Positions 36,360 to 48,480 of a stretch of DNA of 64,000 nucleotides are shown here, piece after piece. The stretch comes from Epiperipatus broadwayi (taxonomy: Eukaryota; Onychophora; Udeonychophora; Euonychophora; Peripatidae), in assembly GCA_028023455.1 (NCBI GenBank), contig JAQFVV010000023.1, forward strand, positions 806,001 to 870,000, read 5' to 3'. Position 1 is the first letter of the stretch. Each line of letters starts with the position of its first letter. Both the position numbers and the translations under genes were made by a program. The notes under the pieces were generated by a model, which saw nothing but the letters and a program-made list of their open reading frames with translations, was not told where the DNA came from and did no database searches.

Positions 36360-37928
36360 TATAAAAAACAGTGGATTATTGTAAGTAGAACATTAGAAAA
36401 TTACGATAGATATGAATTCTATATGAGCATAAATAAATATATAACTACAAAGTAACACACACTAATTAATTACAAACTAAAATTAATAAAAAAGATAATT
36501 TTTTTCAAAAAATTAAAAAATTTTAAAAATTCAAATTTTATACTTACAAGTCATTACGTTGAAGCTCTATTGTAAGCCTTGTTTGTGAATAACACCAGAG
36601 AAATTTTCACTTGCAGCCTGTAAACCATTTTTTCTTTTATAGCTTCGTGATAAAAATAAAAATTATCAAAAAAAAAAAAACGAAAAAATTAAATACTGTG
36701 GTCGATTAAAATGCAAAAAATCCAAATTTCAACCAATTTTTTTGAGATAGAGATCGCTGGAAAGCTCTACATTATTAAGCTATCAAATGCCCATATTTTG
36801 GTAGACATTATGCTTACTTTTTAGATCAGTAAAGAAAAACATCATCCGACAAGTGCCCACAGAACTATCGCAGCGCTTACGGAGTGCAAGAAGTTAAAGA
36901 TTTCTAAATCAATTATTAATTTTTTTTTTATATATATGTTTGCTAATCATTTCCTTTTTTTTTTATTTGTTAACTAAATTTTTAAAATGTATTAAATTTA
37001 AAATTGGATGTAGATGACTGCACAGATTCGTTATGCTTGGGATTAATTTCAGAATATTTGTTTCATAGTTGAGTCGATGCTAGTAGAGAGATATATGGGT
37101 GTTTATATCAATGTAATGTGAAGTGTGTTAGGATATAGGGCAATGTGCCCAAATGAATGCATGACTCCAAAGATGTAGTCATTGCGTTGCAATGGACACA
37201 GACATATTTCCTGCAACATTGATCCCTTTAGCTCTATGAATAGGGACCATAAGTCGGCAAATAGACTGCTCTCCCCCATACGTAGCGTTTTCCTTATTTT
37301 ATATACATGATTTCTTCGCCAGAGACACATTCCTGTAATGAATGAGGATCATGTCCTTTAAATAATATCACACTGCATATGCATATTCCTGATAGCGTGG
37401 TTTTATGTTAGGATCTTCATATTGCATTGGTTGTATCTGTATATCAGGAAGCAGCGTTGTTTGGCTACGACCTTTTAGCCTGAGGATGAATATTTTTGAA
37501 AAGATTTCAATTGCGTATTCTATGTAGCCTATCTACACTCAACATTCTAAAATAAAAATATTATTTAAATGTCCATCTGTGCGGAGTTAGAAAAATAATT
37601 TAAATTTAAAATTAATAAAATAGTAACAAACTTATTACTCAAATTTAAGTTTATATATGTGTGCGTTAATAAATTTTTTTTTGTGTGTGTTATTACTAGG
37701 AGTGGCTTATTTTATTTATTTTTTAATATTAAAAATATATTTAAGAATTTAAATCTTTTTCTTTATATTATAAATCTCTGCTTCTCCTTGAGCTAGTGGC
37801 ATGGACTAATGGTCAAAAATAATAATATAAAATTAGATCTTATTAAGTATCTGCCTACACTATAAATTTTCTATGTGATGTGATATATTTTGGCTTCTCC
37901 TTAAACAAAGTCAAGAATATCTCAGCAA
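36360..37928. other. Noncoding sequence with a GC-richer patch at 37080-37520
   Basis: Mostly AT-rich. The patch 37080-37520 has more balanced composition and a 75-codon minus-strand frame (37103-37330) starting MCLWRRNHVYKIRKTL. No recognisable domain, no duplicate in the window. A real exon cannot be excluded but there is no support for one. Confidence 0.35.
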
Positions 37929-38697
37929 CTACGCTGAGATAAACCTGTTAGCCACTTTATTTTCCATTACCCACTCTAAGTCTTCCCATATTCTGCCCCA
38001 TCCTATTTCCACAACATAATCTTTGTCAACTCTATGGTCTTTATATCTAAATCCCCCTAATCTTTTCGCAAACCCAGCTTAAAAACCAATAACTATATGT
38101 TCTGTATAATCACTTTGTTCATATCTATTCTCCCATAACTTCATTATCTGTACCCTTTCTGCTTTCAAGCATTTACATTCAATCAACAGATGCCTAATAT
38201 TTTCTATACCTTCCTTACACAATTTGCACACTAAATCACCCATAGTTTTCCATTTACATGTATATTCTCTTGTTGCTAAAGATCTCGTTCGAGCCTTAAA
38301 CAATAAACTACTTTCCTTATTGTTATCATAAATTAACTCGCATCCAATGTTCCGTTTACTTCTATAAATATTTAAACTCTTCTTACCCTCCATACTAGTT
38401 CTCCATCTTTCCAACTCCCTATTTTTTATTAATGCATCTATTCTTTTATCCCATTCCTTACCACTATAATACTCAACAATCCTCCTAACACAATCATCCC
38501 ACCTTTTATACAAGTATACTGATATAAATTCTTTATCCAAATCTTTTGCATACCACATTACCTTTCTCACCCATCTTGTTACCTGCCTTTTACTCATAAT
38601 CCAATTAAACACTATTTTGGCTATTCTTTTACTATCCATAAACTGCAACCTACCAAACATTTTTATTTTACTTTTTGCATCTCTCATATAAAAACTT
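37929..38697 (-). pseudogene. LINE ORF2 C-terminal region with CCHC-type zinc knuckle
   Basis: An open frame of 202 codons begins MRDAKSKIKMFGRLQF, passes LFKARTRSLATREYTCKWKT, and contains VCKLCKEGIENIRHLLIECK, a C-x2-C-x8-H-x4-C knuckle typical of the C-terminus of CR1/L2-like and related LINE polymerases. After one TAA at 38079 the same frame continues through RLGGFRYKDHRVDKDYVVEI to a stop at 37929-37931. The start Met is internal to the original ORF2; it sits just after the deletion junction. Confidence 0.78.
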
Positions 38698-38699
38698 GA

Positions 38700-39301
38700 C
38701 CATTCTTATTATCCACATCATCAATTTCTTCAATATGTCCATTCATATCCCCTATAACCATTATTCTTTTCCCCTTTTCTTTAAAACTCTATATATCCTT
38801 AACTAGCATTCATATATACTACTGTTCCACTCCATTACAGTTTGACTATCTCCAGTGGATATATACACTACAGTCACCATCCATTCTTGTCTATCTAACA
38901 TTTGAAACCACAAATGCTCTTGACATTTAACAATATTTAAATATTTTTTTCGATATAACACCTATACCACCACCCCTTTTTTCTTTTTCTTTTCTATTTA
39001 TATCCTACCATACCACCTCTTCCAAAATACATTCTTCTTCTTCTCTTAGCTGAGTTTCCACTACTGCTAATATCTCAAGCTCTTCATTTTCAATTGCTTT
39101 ATTTAATTCCAGACACTTTTCTGGTCTCCTACCACCTTGCATATTCAAAAACCCAATTTTAACAATTTCTTCTTTCCTAACTACTCTTTTATAAATTCTT
39201 TTGATTCTTTCTTCTCCATTACATTTATAACAAACTTTCTTACCATTAATCTTACATAACCATTCCCTTTCCACATCTACACTTATATCTAAATCAACCA
39301 T
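38700..39301 (-). pseudogene. LINE ORF2 N-terminus: APE endonuclease (decayed, truncated)
   Basis: It starts at MVDLDISVDVEREWLCKING, passes a CYKC pair, then IVKIGFLNMQGGRRPEK and ILAVVETQLREEE, which provide the conserved Asn and Glu of AP-endonuclease-like nucleases. After a stop at about 39004 it continues as KRGGGIGVI, then VVYISTGD (38862-38885) and GDMNGH (about 38736-38753), the G-D-x-N-x-H block. The later SDH block and all polymerase motifs are missing because of the internal deletion. Confidence 0.75.
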
Positions 39302-39375
39302 CTTTTGCTTATTTCTTATATCCCATCCATTCTTCTTCTTTTTGATAATATTACAATTTAAAAGCCCACCCCCCT

Positions 39376-40363
39376 TTAAAAGTTCCCCAAATTATATTCT
39401 TTAAATATCAGACTCCCTAAAACTTCACTTCCTTGTTTTCCTAAGTGCAATCCATCTTTACTATATAACTCCCTCTTTCCAATAAACCAATCCCATACAT
39501 CCACAAACACAACATTATTTCTCTCACACAATTTTTTCAATCTCTCATTTAAAGAACATGCCCTATCTAACAAATGCCTCTTGTCAAATCTTGGTAATAC
39601 TCCAACTACCCCTATTCTTTTCTTTAATCTCCCTCAAATTCCTAATCAATTTTACGTACTCATCCATTACTCTCTCTGATGGCTCTAAATTATTAGTCCC
39701 TACCATAACATATACATCTCCACTAACTTGCTTTCTTACTTTATCTGTCACATCCCTAATTCTAGCTCCAGGAAAAGATACTCTTACATACCTGCTTCTA
39801 TTTTTCCTTCCAATTATATCCCCACATTCTCTTATTAGTGAATCTCCTATCGATACTGTCTCATAGTCTACTTTCTCTACTCCATCTGTAACCTTTTCTA
39901 CCATCTTCTGAACCTCCTTATCCATTTCTTCTTTATCATTTCTACTCAATAATTCCTTTATCTCCTCACACTTCATCTCTAACAATTTTAATTTTACTTC
40001 TACATCCTTCACTTCTTCCTCTATCTTACTTATTCTCTGGCTAACCATCTCCATTGCATTACTACTTTCTCCACCCATATTTCCTGACCCCCCAATAAAA
40101 CCATACTCTGTCCTATCTTCTTTAACTACATTTTGCTCCCTCTCCTCTGACTTTCTCTCTAGACTACCTACACTTAAAAACCACTTTCTCACTTCTCTAA
40201 TCACCTTTACACATTGACTACATAACCAGAAACCTGTTACATCCTTCCTATTCTTATTCAAACATTTCAAGTGATACATTTCAGCACACACTGTACACTC
40301 TACCAGCGCTCGCATAATTCCTTTCTGCCGATTGTATATACACATTGTGCAATACAAATGCAA
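39376..40363 (-). pseudogene. LINE ORF1: PHD finger plus SGNH/GDSL esterase (frameshifted)
   Basis: The first 259 codons (40363-39584) begin with a C4-H-C3 PHD-type zinc finger: Cys5, Cys8, Cys23, Cys26, His31, Cys34, Cys48 and Cys51. A charged coiled-coil-like stretch follows (about residues 103-160). The esterase shows block I IGDSLIRE (Ser175), block II FPGAR (Gly199) and block III GTNNLE (Asn224). A -/+ frameshift near 39584 moves the rest to the overlapping frame 39573-39376, which contains the final block SKDGLHLGKQG with the catalytic Asp and His. Thus all four SGNH residues survive, but on two frames. In LINEs this protein is thought to act in the retrotransposition particle; the esterase substrate is not known. 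Confidence 0.82.
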
Positions 40364-41137
40364 TCCATATTTTTATTTTTCAAGTCACCTATTCTATATT
40401 TGACTTTATAATACCTCTCTTATTCTTCAAATACCCTTACACACACACACACACAAAAAATTTTGTACTTTTTCCCAAATCTGATCAAACTATAACCACG
40501 TGTTTTCTGACGTTAGGCCTCCTAAACGTCTTTTTTCTCAAAATAAATGTCTTATTTTAAAATTTAAAAAACTTTCAGTAACAAACTTAACTAAAAATGA
40601 ATTAATCTTACATACAACTTTTTATAAATATCCTTACGCTAACACACATTCAACAAGAACAACTTTTTTTTATATATAAAACTTCTATATCTAAAATGGC
40701 GAATGAAAACCTTTCAAACAATTAATACAAAAATTTTCAATCTTTCAAATAACTCACTCTCTCGATCATAATTTATAGGTGCTAATAGCCTAGTGGCGCC
40801 CTGTAAGGCAGATACGGTAAGACTCTAAATCATCCCGACTGTTATAATATATACTTGAATAGGAAACTAATCTAAATCTAATAAAGTCATCTAGTTTACT
40901 GCCAATCTTCTTCAGATATGCAATATTTTCACTTTCTATATCTTCATCATCAAAACTTAAATTCTCACCTTCACTATTCCATCAGGGTACATCATCTTCA
41001 GGCCATTTAAATTGAAGCCAAACATTATAATTTCTTTATCAACTTGCTTTAGTGCAAAAGTACATTTTTCTATTTAAATCCGATTCATTCTTCTAAAATA
41101 ATTTATATTTTTATAAATATTTCCAGGGAAAAAAATG
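40364..41137. other. Probable LINE 5' UTR (to about 40830) and AT-rich spacer
   Basis: Contains an (AC)n run at about 40440-40455 and the GC-richer patch ctagtggcgccctgtaagg (about 40788-40808). No ORF was recognised. Confidence 0.4.
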
Positions 41138-41590
41138 TGTAAAAATGATTCTAAAACATATGCTTTCACTTTAAAAACCAAAACAAAGATATCGGAATTG
41201 TCAAAATAATGTTAAAAGATTCTAAAACATATTTTCACTTTAAAAATCAAAAGGAAACTATCAGAACTGTCAAAATTTTGACAGGCGCTTTATTGTATAG
41301 AGAACAAAAAACAAACAAACAGTGTCTTAGGGGCAGATTCTTATCTTATTGTTATATTGATTTGTTAGTTTATAAAAAATTCTAGTTTCTTCGGTAAAGT
41401 TTTCTCAATAAAATAGTGGTAAAATCGGCAAAAGAACATTAAAAGCTTCTAAAACATACATTTTCAACAACAAACAAACAGCATCTTGGAAGGCAGACTT
41501 TTATTTTGTTATATTAATTTGTTAGTTGCAAAAAAATTCTAGAGATTATTTGGTAGAGTTTTCTCATTAAAATAATGGTGAAATAATGCC
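41138..41590 (+). repeat. Imperfect tandem repeats (units starting at 41138, 41211, 41439)
   Basis: Each unit starts aaaa-gattctaaaacatat or aaaagcttctaaaacata and the two longer ones share aaacaaacaaacag, ttgttatatt-atttgttag, attctag and gtt ttctca-taaaata. A palindrome tgtcaaaattttgaca lies at about 41268-41283. Confidence 0.8.
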
Positions 41591-42752
41591 ACAAATAGTG
41601 GTTTGAGCGAGTTAAAGCCATTTACAGGATGAATGCAAAAAATATTGATTAAAAAAGATTTAACATGCTATTCTACACCGGTAATGATCATAATACTATG
41701 TGCATATATAACTTAAAGCGAAGGTTCCCAGAAATAGGATCTTAAAATTTTTTATTTCAAATTAAAGACAGTCTTCTTTTAGGGGTACAAAATTTGGAAA
41801 AAAAGTGCATCTTATTTTCGAAGTAATATGGTAACTGAAACTGATAATAATCGAACACTATATGTTATTTTGACATATGTGCTCAAACTTATGATACAAT
41901 TTAATTTTACAATTATACGTATTAAAACATCAAATAAATATATATAATTATGAAATATTAGTACAGTAATAAATCAAGAGAATACTAGCACACTCCTAAT
42001 TATAAGCTGAAAACCAAGGAGTGCTCAAAATGAGAAAATAGCTAACTAAAAAATAAATAATCAAATAGTTTATTGCTCAGAAGTTTATATAAGGTTTGAT
42101 TATAGAAATGATGGAATAGAATGTGATCCTTATACTCTGAGCACTAAATCATAGACTGAAAAAATGATTTGTGATAATATTCATACAGATCAGTAAAAAA
42201 AAAATTAAATTGATAAATTTTTATCTTATTTATTCATTTAAATTTTTTTTCAAACTGTGATTTACAGAAACAATGAGTTGTATGTGCAACAGCATTAATA
42301 TTTGAGTTGAGATATTCATAAATAAATATATTAAACTTGTTTAGTTCAAAAACATATTTTAATAAACTAATGAAATGTGTGACTCCACAATTTTTTTAGA
42401 TCCCCCCATCTTTCCAATTATATAAAGTGTAATTAAAAACAATAGATTCATACCTATAGATGTAAAATACCTTCTTGTTTATTTTGTTTTATTGTCAACA
42501 TGTTGATAACTTCCAAATAATCCATATATTAATTTGGAATCACTACCCTTTAGCTAATAATAGAATAGTTAAATACCTCTTTATTAGCAAATATCAAATA
42601 ATTATATTAATCCTTTAGAAAAATGACATTTTGTTTTGTTAGCCCTGATGACAATTTTTATTAAAGTACATTTGATTTAACATTATACCAATATTCTATA
42701 TTAGAATTCAATAAATTGAGTTTGATTTAATAGTATGTTTATAAACAAAATA
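41591..42752. other. Noncoding AT-rich sequence
   Basis: No exon or element was recognised. Confidence 0.45.
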
Positions 42753-45111
42753 CACCTAATTCTCTTTTTATACAGATTTTTTTTTTTTTTGCACAATTTT
42801 TGTTTTGTTTTGAAAGGGGAAGAACCCTTTTGGTATCGATGCTTTGTTTGCATTTTGACATTAGGTTTAAAAAAAATGTTCCTTGCTGGTGTTGAGGTTA
42901 AAAAAATTTCATTTTGTTTAAATTTAATTGATTAATTAGTTTAAATTTTGCCAAAAATCACAAAAATGGAAAGTTATACATTGAATGCATATTTCTGAAT
43001 TTATATTTTATTAATTAAATCTAAAATATTTTTCTATAACCTCTTACAATGTCAATTAATCTACCTACAAAAAAGATAAGGAAAGCGATTTCTTTGGACC
43101 CTGAAATTCAAATTTTAGATTATCTTGTAACTGGAGAAGGAGGAACATCTGTAAAAGAACATTTTGGTTTACAAGAAGCTATTATAAAAACTATTAGAGG
43201 TAATGAAGCTGCTATTGCAAAGTCAGTATGTTCTGGAATAAAACCGAGTAGCTAAGTCATAATTTTACACAATAGATATTGTTATGAAGAAATTGAAAAA
43301 AGCCTTAGTAATGTGGCTAGAAGAAATGTCAGAAAAATATTACCAGCAGATGGAAATGCCACCAAGCAAACAGCTCTAAAAACTTACAAACAAATTTAAA
43401 AAATTGAGCCAGGCACTTCATCTGAACTAAACAAGGAATGTAAATTTTCTGCAAACACAGGATGGATGACAAAATTTTTTGAAAGACATGTACTTCACAA
43501 TATTAAAATAAAAGGGTGAAACTGTATCCGCAGATAAAACAACTGTTAAAGAATCTCCAAAAAAATTCAATAAAATTATTGAAGATGCAAGATACACATC
43601 TGATCAAGTTAGAAATGTTGATGAAATGATTTTTTAGGGAAGAGAATGCAAAAGATCACATCACTTGCTCGAATGCTTCAAGAGATTATATATTGAAGCC
43701 TCTACTTGTTAATCGAACCCAAAGACTATGTTCAATAAAATGTGTAGATTTGAATAAATTGCCAGTTCACTAGATAGCAAATAAAAAAAAGGCTAGAGTC
43801 ACCACTGAAATTTTTACGGAATGATTCAATAAATGTTTTATTCTAGAAGTTAGCCAATATATGAATGCCAAAGGTCTAGAATTTAATGTTCTATTGATTC
43901 TAGATAATGCTCACAGCCACCCGGTTTTTGAATACCCAAATGTATAATTTTGTTTTCTGCCACCTAATACCATGTGCTTGATTCAACCATTAGACCAAGG
44001 AATTATTGCAACATTTAAAACTTATATAAAATAAATATTTCAATATGTTTTAAACAAACTGAATAATAAAACATTAAGGGTCATAGATATGTGGAATAAT
44101 TTTTCGATTCTGGATTGTGTGAAGTAAATTGGATTAATATTACCTGAATTAAGATCTTCGACTATGAATGGATGTTGGGAAGCTATTTGCCAGAATGTAT
44201 AAAAAGCAAAGATCCTGTTGTCTCTAACATGACTGAATTTCCCAACATCATAATAACGGCCCACTTAATTGGCTGAGAATGATTTGTCATATGAAGATGC
44301 AGATGGATTGTTAGTTGATAAAGTTTTAAGTGAGAAAGAAATCACTGAGATTATTTTTGAAACTTCCGATCCTAAAGAAAACAGTGATAATGAAGATAAT
44401 GATCTAGTGTTAAATGCTAATTTAATTAAAGATCGTGATCTTGCTAACCAATTAGGTAATCATTCTGTCAAATATGATCCTAATGAGGAACGAGCTTCAA
44501 AGTTTCAACAAGATTTGAAATCACTAATGTCATAAGACTTTAGCCATTATACAAATCCAACCATTAATTAATAAATTCAATCAAAAAAGTGTAACATTAG
44601 CACTACAAGACATTACTGCTAGTGTTGTTCAGGTGTTTATAGAGAGAAATTTCATTGATGGAAGAACACAATGACCAAAGCATTGTTAGAAATAGTAGTG
44701 ATATTGCAAGTTTTAGTGATAGCATCAGTATTCAAATCATGTGCAAACTTATGCCTTTATTGTCAGAAAGTGCTAGCGAATAAAATCTTGCTTTGTATAG
44801 CTCAAATTACAAATTCTGCCCAATTTTCACTATGATTGATTATTTCCATTTTTTTATTTTTCGATTGAAATTTATGATTCTATAAATCATTTTTATTTAT
44901 ATGCAATGTTTATGAAATAAAATTTGATAGCATGCAAAAATATAATATTCTAATAAAATTTTTTATATGGTTTATTAAATCATTGGCGTTGATTTCTTAC
45001 ATCTGGAACCAATCTTCTTATTTTCCATATATACAGTTTATTTGTTTTCACAATTTTTTTTTACATCTAATTTTTGGTAACCAATCTATCATGTAAAATG
45101 AGAATTAGGCG
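42753..45111 (+). mobile_element. Tigger/pogo-like DNA transposon, complete ends, 2359 bp, inactive
   Basis: TA dinucleotides flank both ends (42751-42752 and 45112-45113). The terminal inverted repeats are CACCTAATTCTCTTTTTATA on the left and CGCCTAATTCTCATTTTACA on the right read inward, matching at about 16 of the first 20 positions. Inside is one decayed DDD transposase on the plus strand. TA duplication, short TIR, about 2.4 kb and a CENP-B/jerky-like transposase fit the pogo/Tigger group of the Tc1-mariner superfamily. Confidence 0.88.
43049..44535 (+). pseudogene. Tigger/pogo (jerky-like) transposase, decayed
   Basis: The N-terminus (43049-43252) MSINLPTKKIRKAISLDPE ... GTSVKEHFGL is the first helix-turn-helix DNA-binding half. 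A stop follows at 43253. CENP-B-type GWMTKFFERHVLHNIKIKG appears at 43460-43518. The catalytic DDE/DDD core is visible: NVDEM (43616-43630, first Asp), LLILDNAHSHP (43893-43925, second Asp), then PPNTMCLIQPLDQGIIATFK (43960-44020, third Asp). The C-terminal acidic tail is an intact 88-codon frame (44269-44535). At least six stops or frameshifts lie between, so no active enzyme is made. Confidence 0.85.
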
Positions 45112-45113
45112 TA

Positions 45114-45767
45114 TAAGCTAAAAAATTATATTTGACATTTGAAAATATTGAAAAAATAATAAATTGAGAATATAATGAGTTCAATGAACTTTCTTCTCAG
45201 TGGATGGTGTTTAGAAGAGCAATCAAGTAGCAACTCAAAAAAATTTAATGAAATCTTTGTTGAATAAAAATGGGAATAAATACAAATAAAACTAATCAAA
45301 AATATCTCAAAAGTTTTGGAAAATGTTTTACTGACCAGTTTTAAAAGAAATGACAATATTATGGCCATAATTTTCTTTGTTAGAATTACAGACAAATTTA
45401 GTAATTTCTACCTTTAAAAACAAAAAATATATAAATAAAACCAAAGTGTATATATACATTCTTTTGATTTTTAATAACAACTATAATATTAATGTGTAAA
45501 AATAAATAATTTTTAATAAACTATGCATAAAATGAATTTTTTTGCTATTCCAAAAATCTCAATGTAGTCTAGCAAATGCACATGTATCAGGATATCAATA
45601 ACTAAAATCATCAAGCAAGTAGAGCTGGAACTAAATGACATATTTTGGTGGTGCAAAAATATATTGACTTTAGATTTTGCTTTTAAAAGAATACACCAAT
45701 ATTAAGTTAATTTCATTTTAAGCCAATAAACATCACATGATCACTATTTCTAATGCTCTTAACTGTT
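45114..45767. other. Noncoding AT-rich sequence
   Basis: No feature was recognised. The minus-strand frame 45126-45395 has no motif. Confidence 0.45.
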
Positions 45768-45916
45768 ATTAAAACAGGCAAAACTCTCTATACGTATTGC
45801 AACTCAGTGCAAGCCAAAGTAATATGGGGATTTTATGCACAAGTCTTCTGGCATCCATTGATTACTCTGGCTTGCACTGAGTGGCAATACATATAGAGAG
45901 TTTTGCCTGTTTTAAT
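45768..45916. mobile_element. Palindromic MITE/hairpin, 56-bp arms, TTAA at both ends
   Basis: Left arm 45768-45823 and right arm 45861-45916 are complementary at 53 of 56 positions, separated by 37 nt. TTAA lies at 45769-45772 and 45912-45915, so a 139-bp MITE beginning AACAGGCAAAACTCTC with a TTAA duplication (as in piggyBac or Kolobok) is possible, although TTAA is also part of the palindrome. Confidence 0.85.
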
Positions 45917-48480
45917 TTCATTTTCTAGCATTATTTAATTAAGCATGGAAACTGGAAAAAAGTTAAAGCTGTGCAGAAAACCAATTTAAAAACAAAACTA
46001 CTAGAACCAATTCCAAACAAGTAACCATAGATGAAAACATAGCTATTTATTAAAAGGTTAATAAAGGTTTTTTTTTTATTTAGTGCTATATTAATATTTC
46101 AATTTTTTTTATAATAGTATAAACATTTACTTTTACATTATTAATAAATTTCTTCATATTCCATACGGTAATATTAACAAAATATTTGGAGTTAGTCTTT
46201 GACATCCAATATATTTGATCTAAGTATTCATTATTTTATAAATCTTGCATGTGTTGAAATGTCAGTGACTATTTGTTCTTTCTAAAATCAACATATTATT
46301 CATAAAAAATGTTATAAATATAGCTTCTGATATGGTAATAATCCAGCTGCTTAAATATATGAAATTTTTTTTATAAATAGCAAATAAAAATAATCAAATA
46401 GTTGGTTATTCAGGAGTTCATACAAACCACTGGAGTTAGTCAAATAAACATTGAACTCTAATTACAATCCACCACTTCTCTATCATTGCATTGAACCATA
46501 CAAAGCTACATATCTTTAATAGTTTGTTATTCAGGAATTCGCAAAGAAGTTGGAGAATCAAAAATGATAAGTTCAGCTGTACACTTCAAGTTCTCAAATT
46601 TGCCACTTTACCACTGCACCCAATCACGCAGAATTTTGAAATACTGATTTTATCAAAAAAAAAAAAAAAAAAAATCAGGCAAAAAAATCATACACAAATC
46701 TGTACTAAGACTAAATAAAATAAAAAAGTTAATGAAAAAAGAGAACCAAGAAATTACTTGTCAATTCATATACTATTAGTAATCTGTTCAGATAGTTTAA
46801 ACACATAATACTGATAATAATATTAAAATGAATAAAAAACTGAATTGCTATATGATTTTAATTATTGGGTCTTAATAATGACTATTAAAAATTATGCATT
46901 GTAAGACTATTAAAGATTATGATGCATTGCTGAATACAGATCATGTTATTGTTTGGTCATATTACAATAAGACGTAATCCACTTTTCAAGAAATTGTGAA
47001 AATAATTCATAGATGTGGGAAGATCATATTTAGGAAGCCATTAAAAATTACAGATAATAACAATTGAAAGATAATTCACTAAAGTATATAAAGTACAAAT
47101 ACATCACATATTTCAAACTATTTCACATTTATTATTGGTAATATTTGTGTGTATATAATTATAATATCATAGTAATTATATATATATATATTGTTTATTA
47201 TGAAGTATTTTAAAACTAGATTTTTGTAGATTTTTTATATTTACATTCGACTGTATAGCATATACATGTGGAATAATTATTCCTTGAGAATTTATATATT
47301 CTTTTATAAGTACGTCATTAGCCTTAGTGAAATTTGGAGTAATTTCATGTTTATTATGTTGTAATTTTATTTAATAAATTAAATATTGCACTGTGACAGG
47401 TAAAAACAATTTCAGGAATAAAATATAATAAACCAGAATTATGGATAAAAGCAACACAGCAAACATAAAGAAGAATTTTCAGTAACTTAAAATTAAATGC
47501 ACTTATGAATCACATACAATGAAGCATTACTCTTGACAATACTATTTCTAAATCTTCACATAGTCCAAAAAAAGAGTGGAAAGCAAAGTGTATAGATAAT
47601 TTTCAATTTTTTTAAAAAAATTCAAAAAATTATAATTATATAATAAACCAATTACTATGTTGCGCTCTAGATGCACATCAGTGAAGCTATTTTTTTCTTC
47701 AAAAAAAAAACTTTCAAGCTTAGCCGCTTTCGGGACTTACATATTCCCATATTCATAGCTTACACTATTAAAGATTTTGTGTTAGGATTAATGTATGCAA
47801 ATTATTTAACCAGCCCATTTCTTAGAAATGTAACAGATGATGATGATACACATATGTGTAAAAGTGTTTGAAATAAATTAAAATTTAAAAATGAGCTCTT
47901 ATAATTTGATTAAGAATTTTTAGCAGTGTTTCCAAATCTTCACTTAATTAAACAAACAAACAAAAAAAAAAAAAAGGCAGCAAAGAATAGTATAAAATTT
48001 TTGATTATGTTTTAAAAAACCTTATCTGAGTAGGAAAATATTGTAGGAGGACCCTAATTTGTTAATGATAAAGCAAATGATTGTTGAATAATAGGCAGGA
48101 AAAAAATAATATATATTTCTAAGGTGCTGATTCCAGGATCAAAAAAAGATCAGAAGAGAAGTACAGATTTACCATACATCTTACTAAAATGGCAATAATG
48201 TGAAATAGTTTACAATTTCATTAGTATAGCATTCAGCATATATTTGAGAATAAATATTATACTTTTATAATGGCTACTGAACAATACCATGAAGTTTTCG
48301 AACTTATGTTGGAATTTCATGTTTTTTTTTACTTTCATCGTTGACGGCCAATTTGTTTATCTGATAATAACTGATAGCATTTATAGAAGATAATCTTGAC
48401 TATGCTGTTTGTATACTTACAATCAGTATATATATATATTTATTACTAACAGAAAATGGAAAGATGTTTATAAATTAAGA
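45917..48480. other. Noncoding AT-rich sequence
   Basis: No exon was recognised. It holds an A-tract at about 46655-46674 and TA-rich microsatellite near 47180. The frames 46491-46718 and 47671-47871 show no motif. Confidence 0.45.

Larger units (their letters stand above)
37929..40363 (-). mobile_element. CR1/L2-like LINE with PHD-esterase ORF1; reverse transcriptase deleted
   Basis: Read on the minus strand the order is ORF1 (PHD finger, coiled coil, SGNH esterase), a short gap, ORF2 start with an endonuclease, then directly the ORF2 C-terminal region. Reverse-transcriptase motifs are absent, and the junction lies at about 38697-38705. A hairpin CTCAGC-AACTAC-GCTGAG (37921-37938) sits at the ORF2 stop. 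The 5' UTR probably extends to about 40830, where GC-richer sequence ends. The two ORFs and their order match esterase-bearing CR1/L2 group LINEs as I know them. Confidence 0.8.

Noticed and set aside
37480-37505. Another hammerhead core (ctgagga ... gaaa)
   Set aside because: The spacing has no pairing stem and no GUC follows at a suitable distance.
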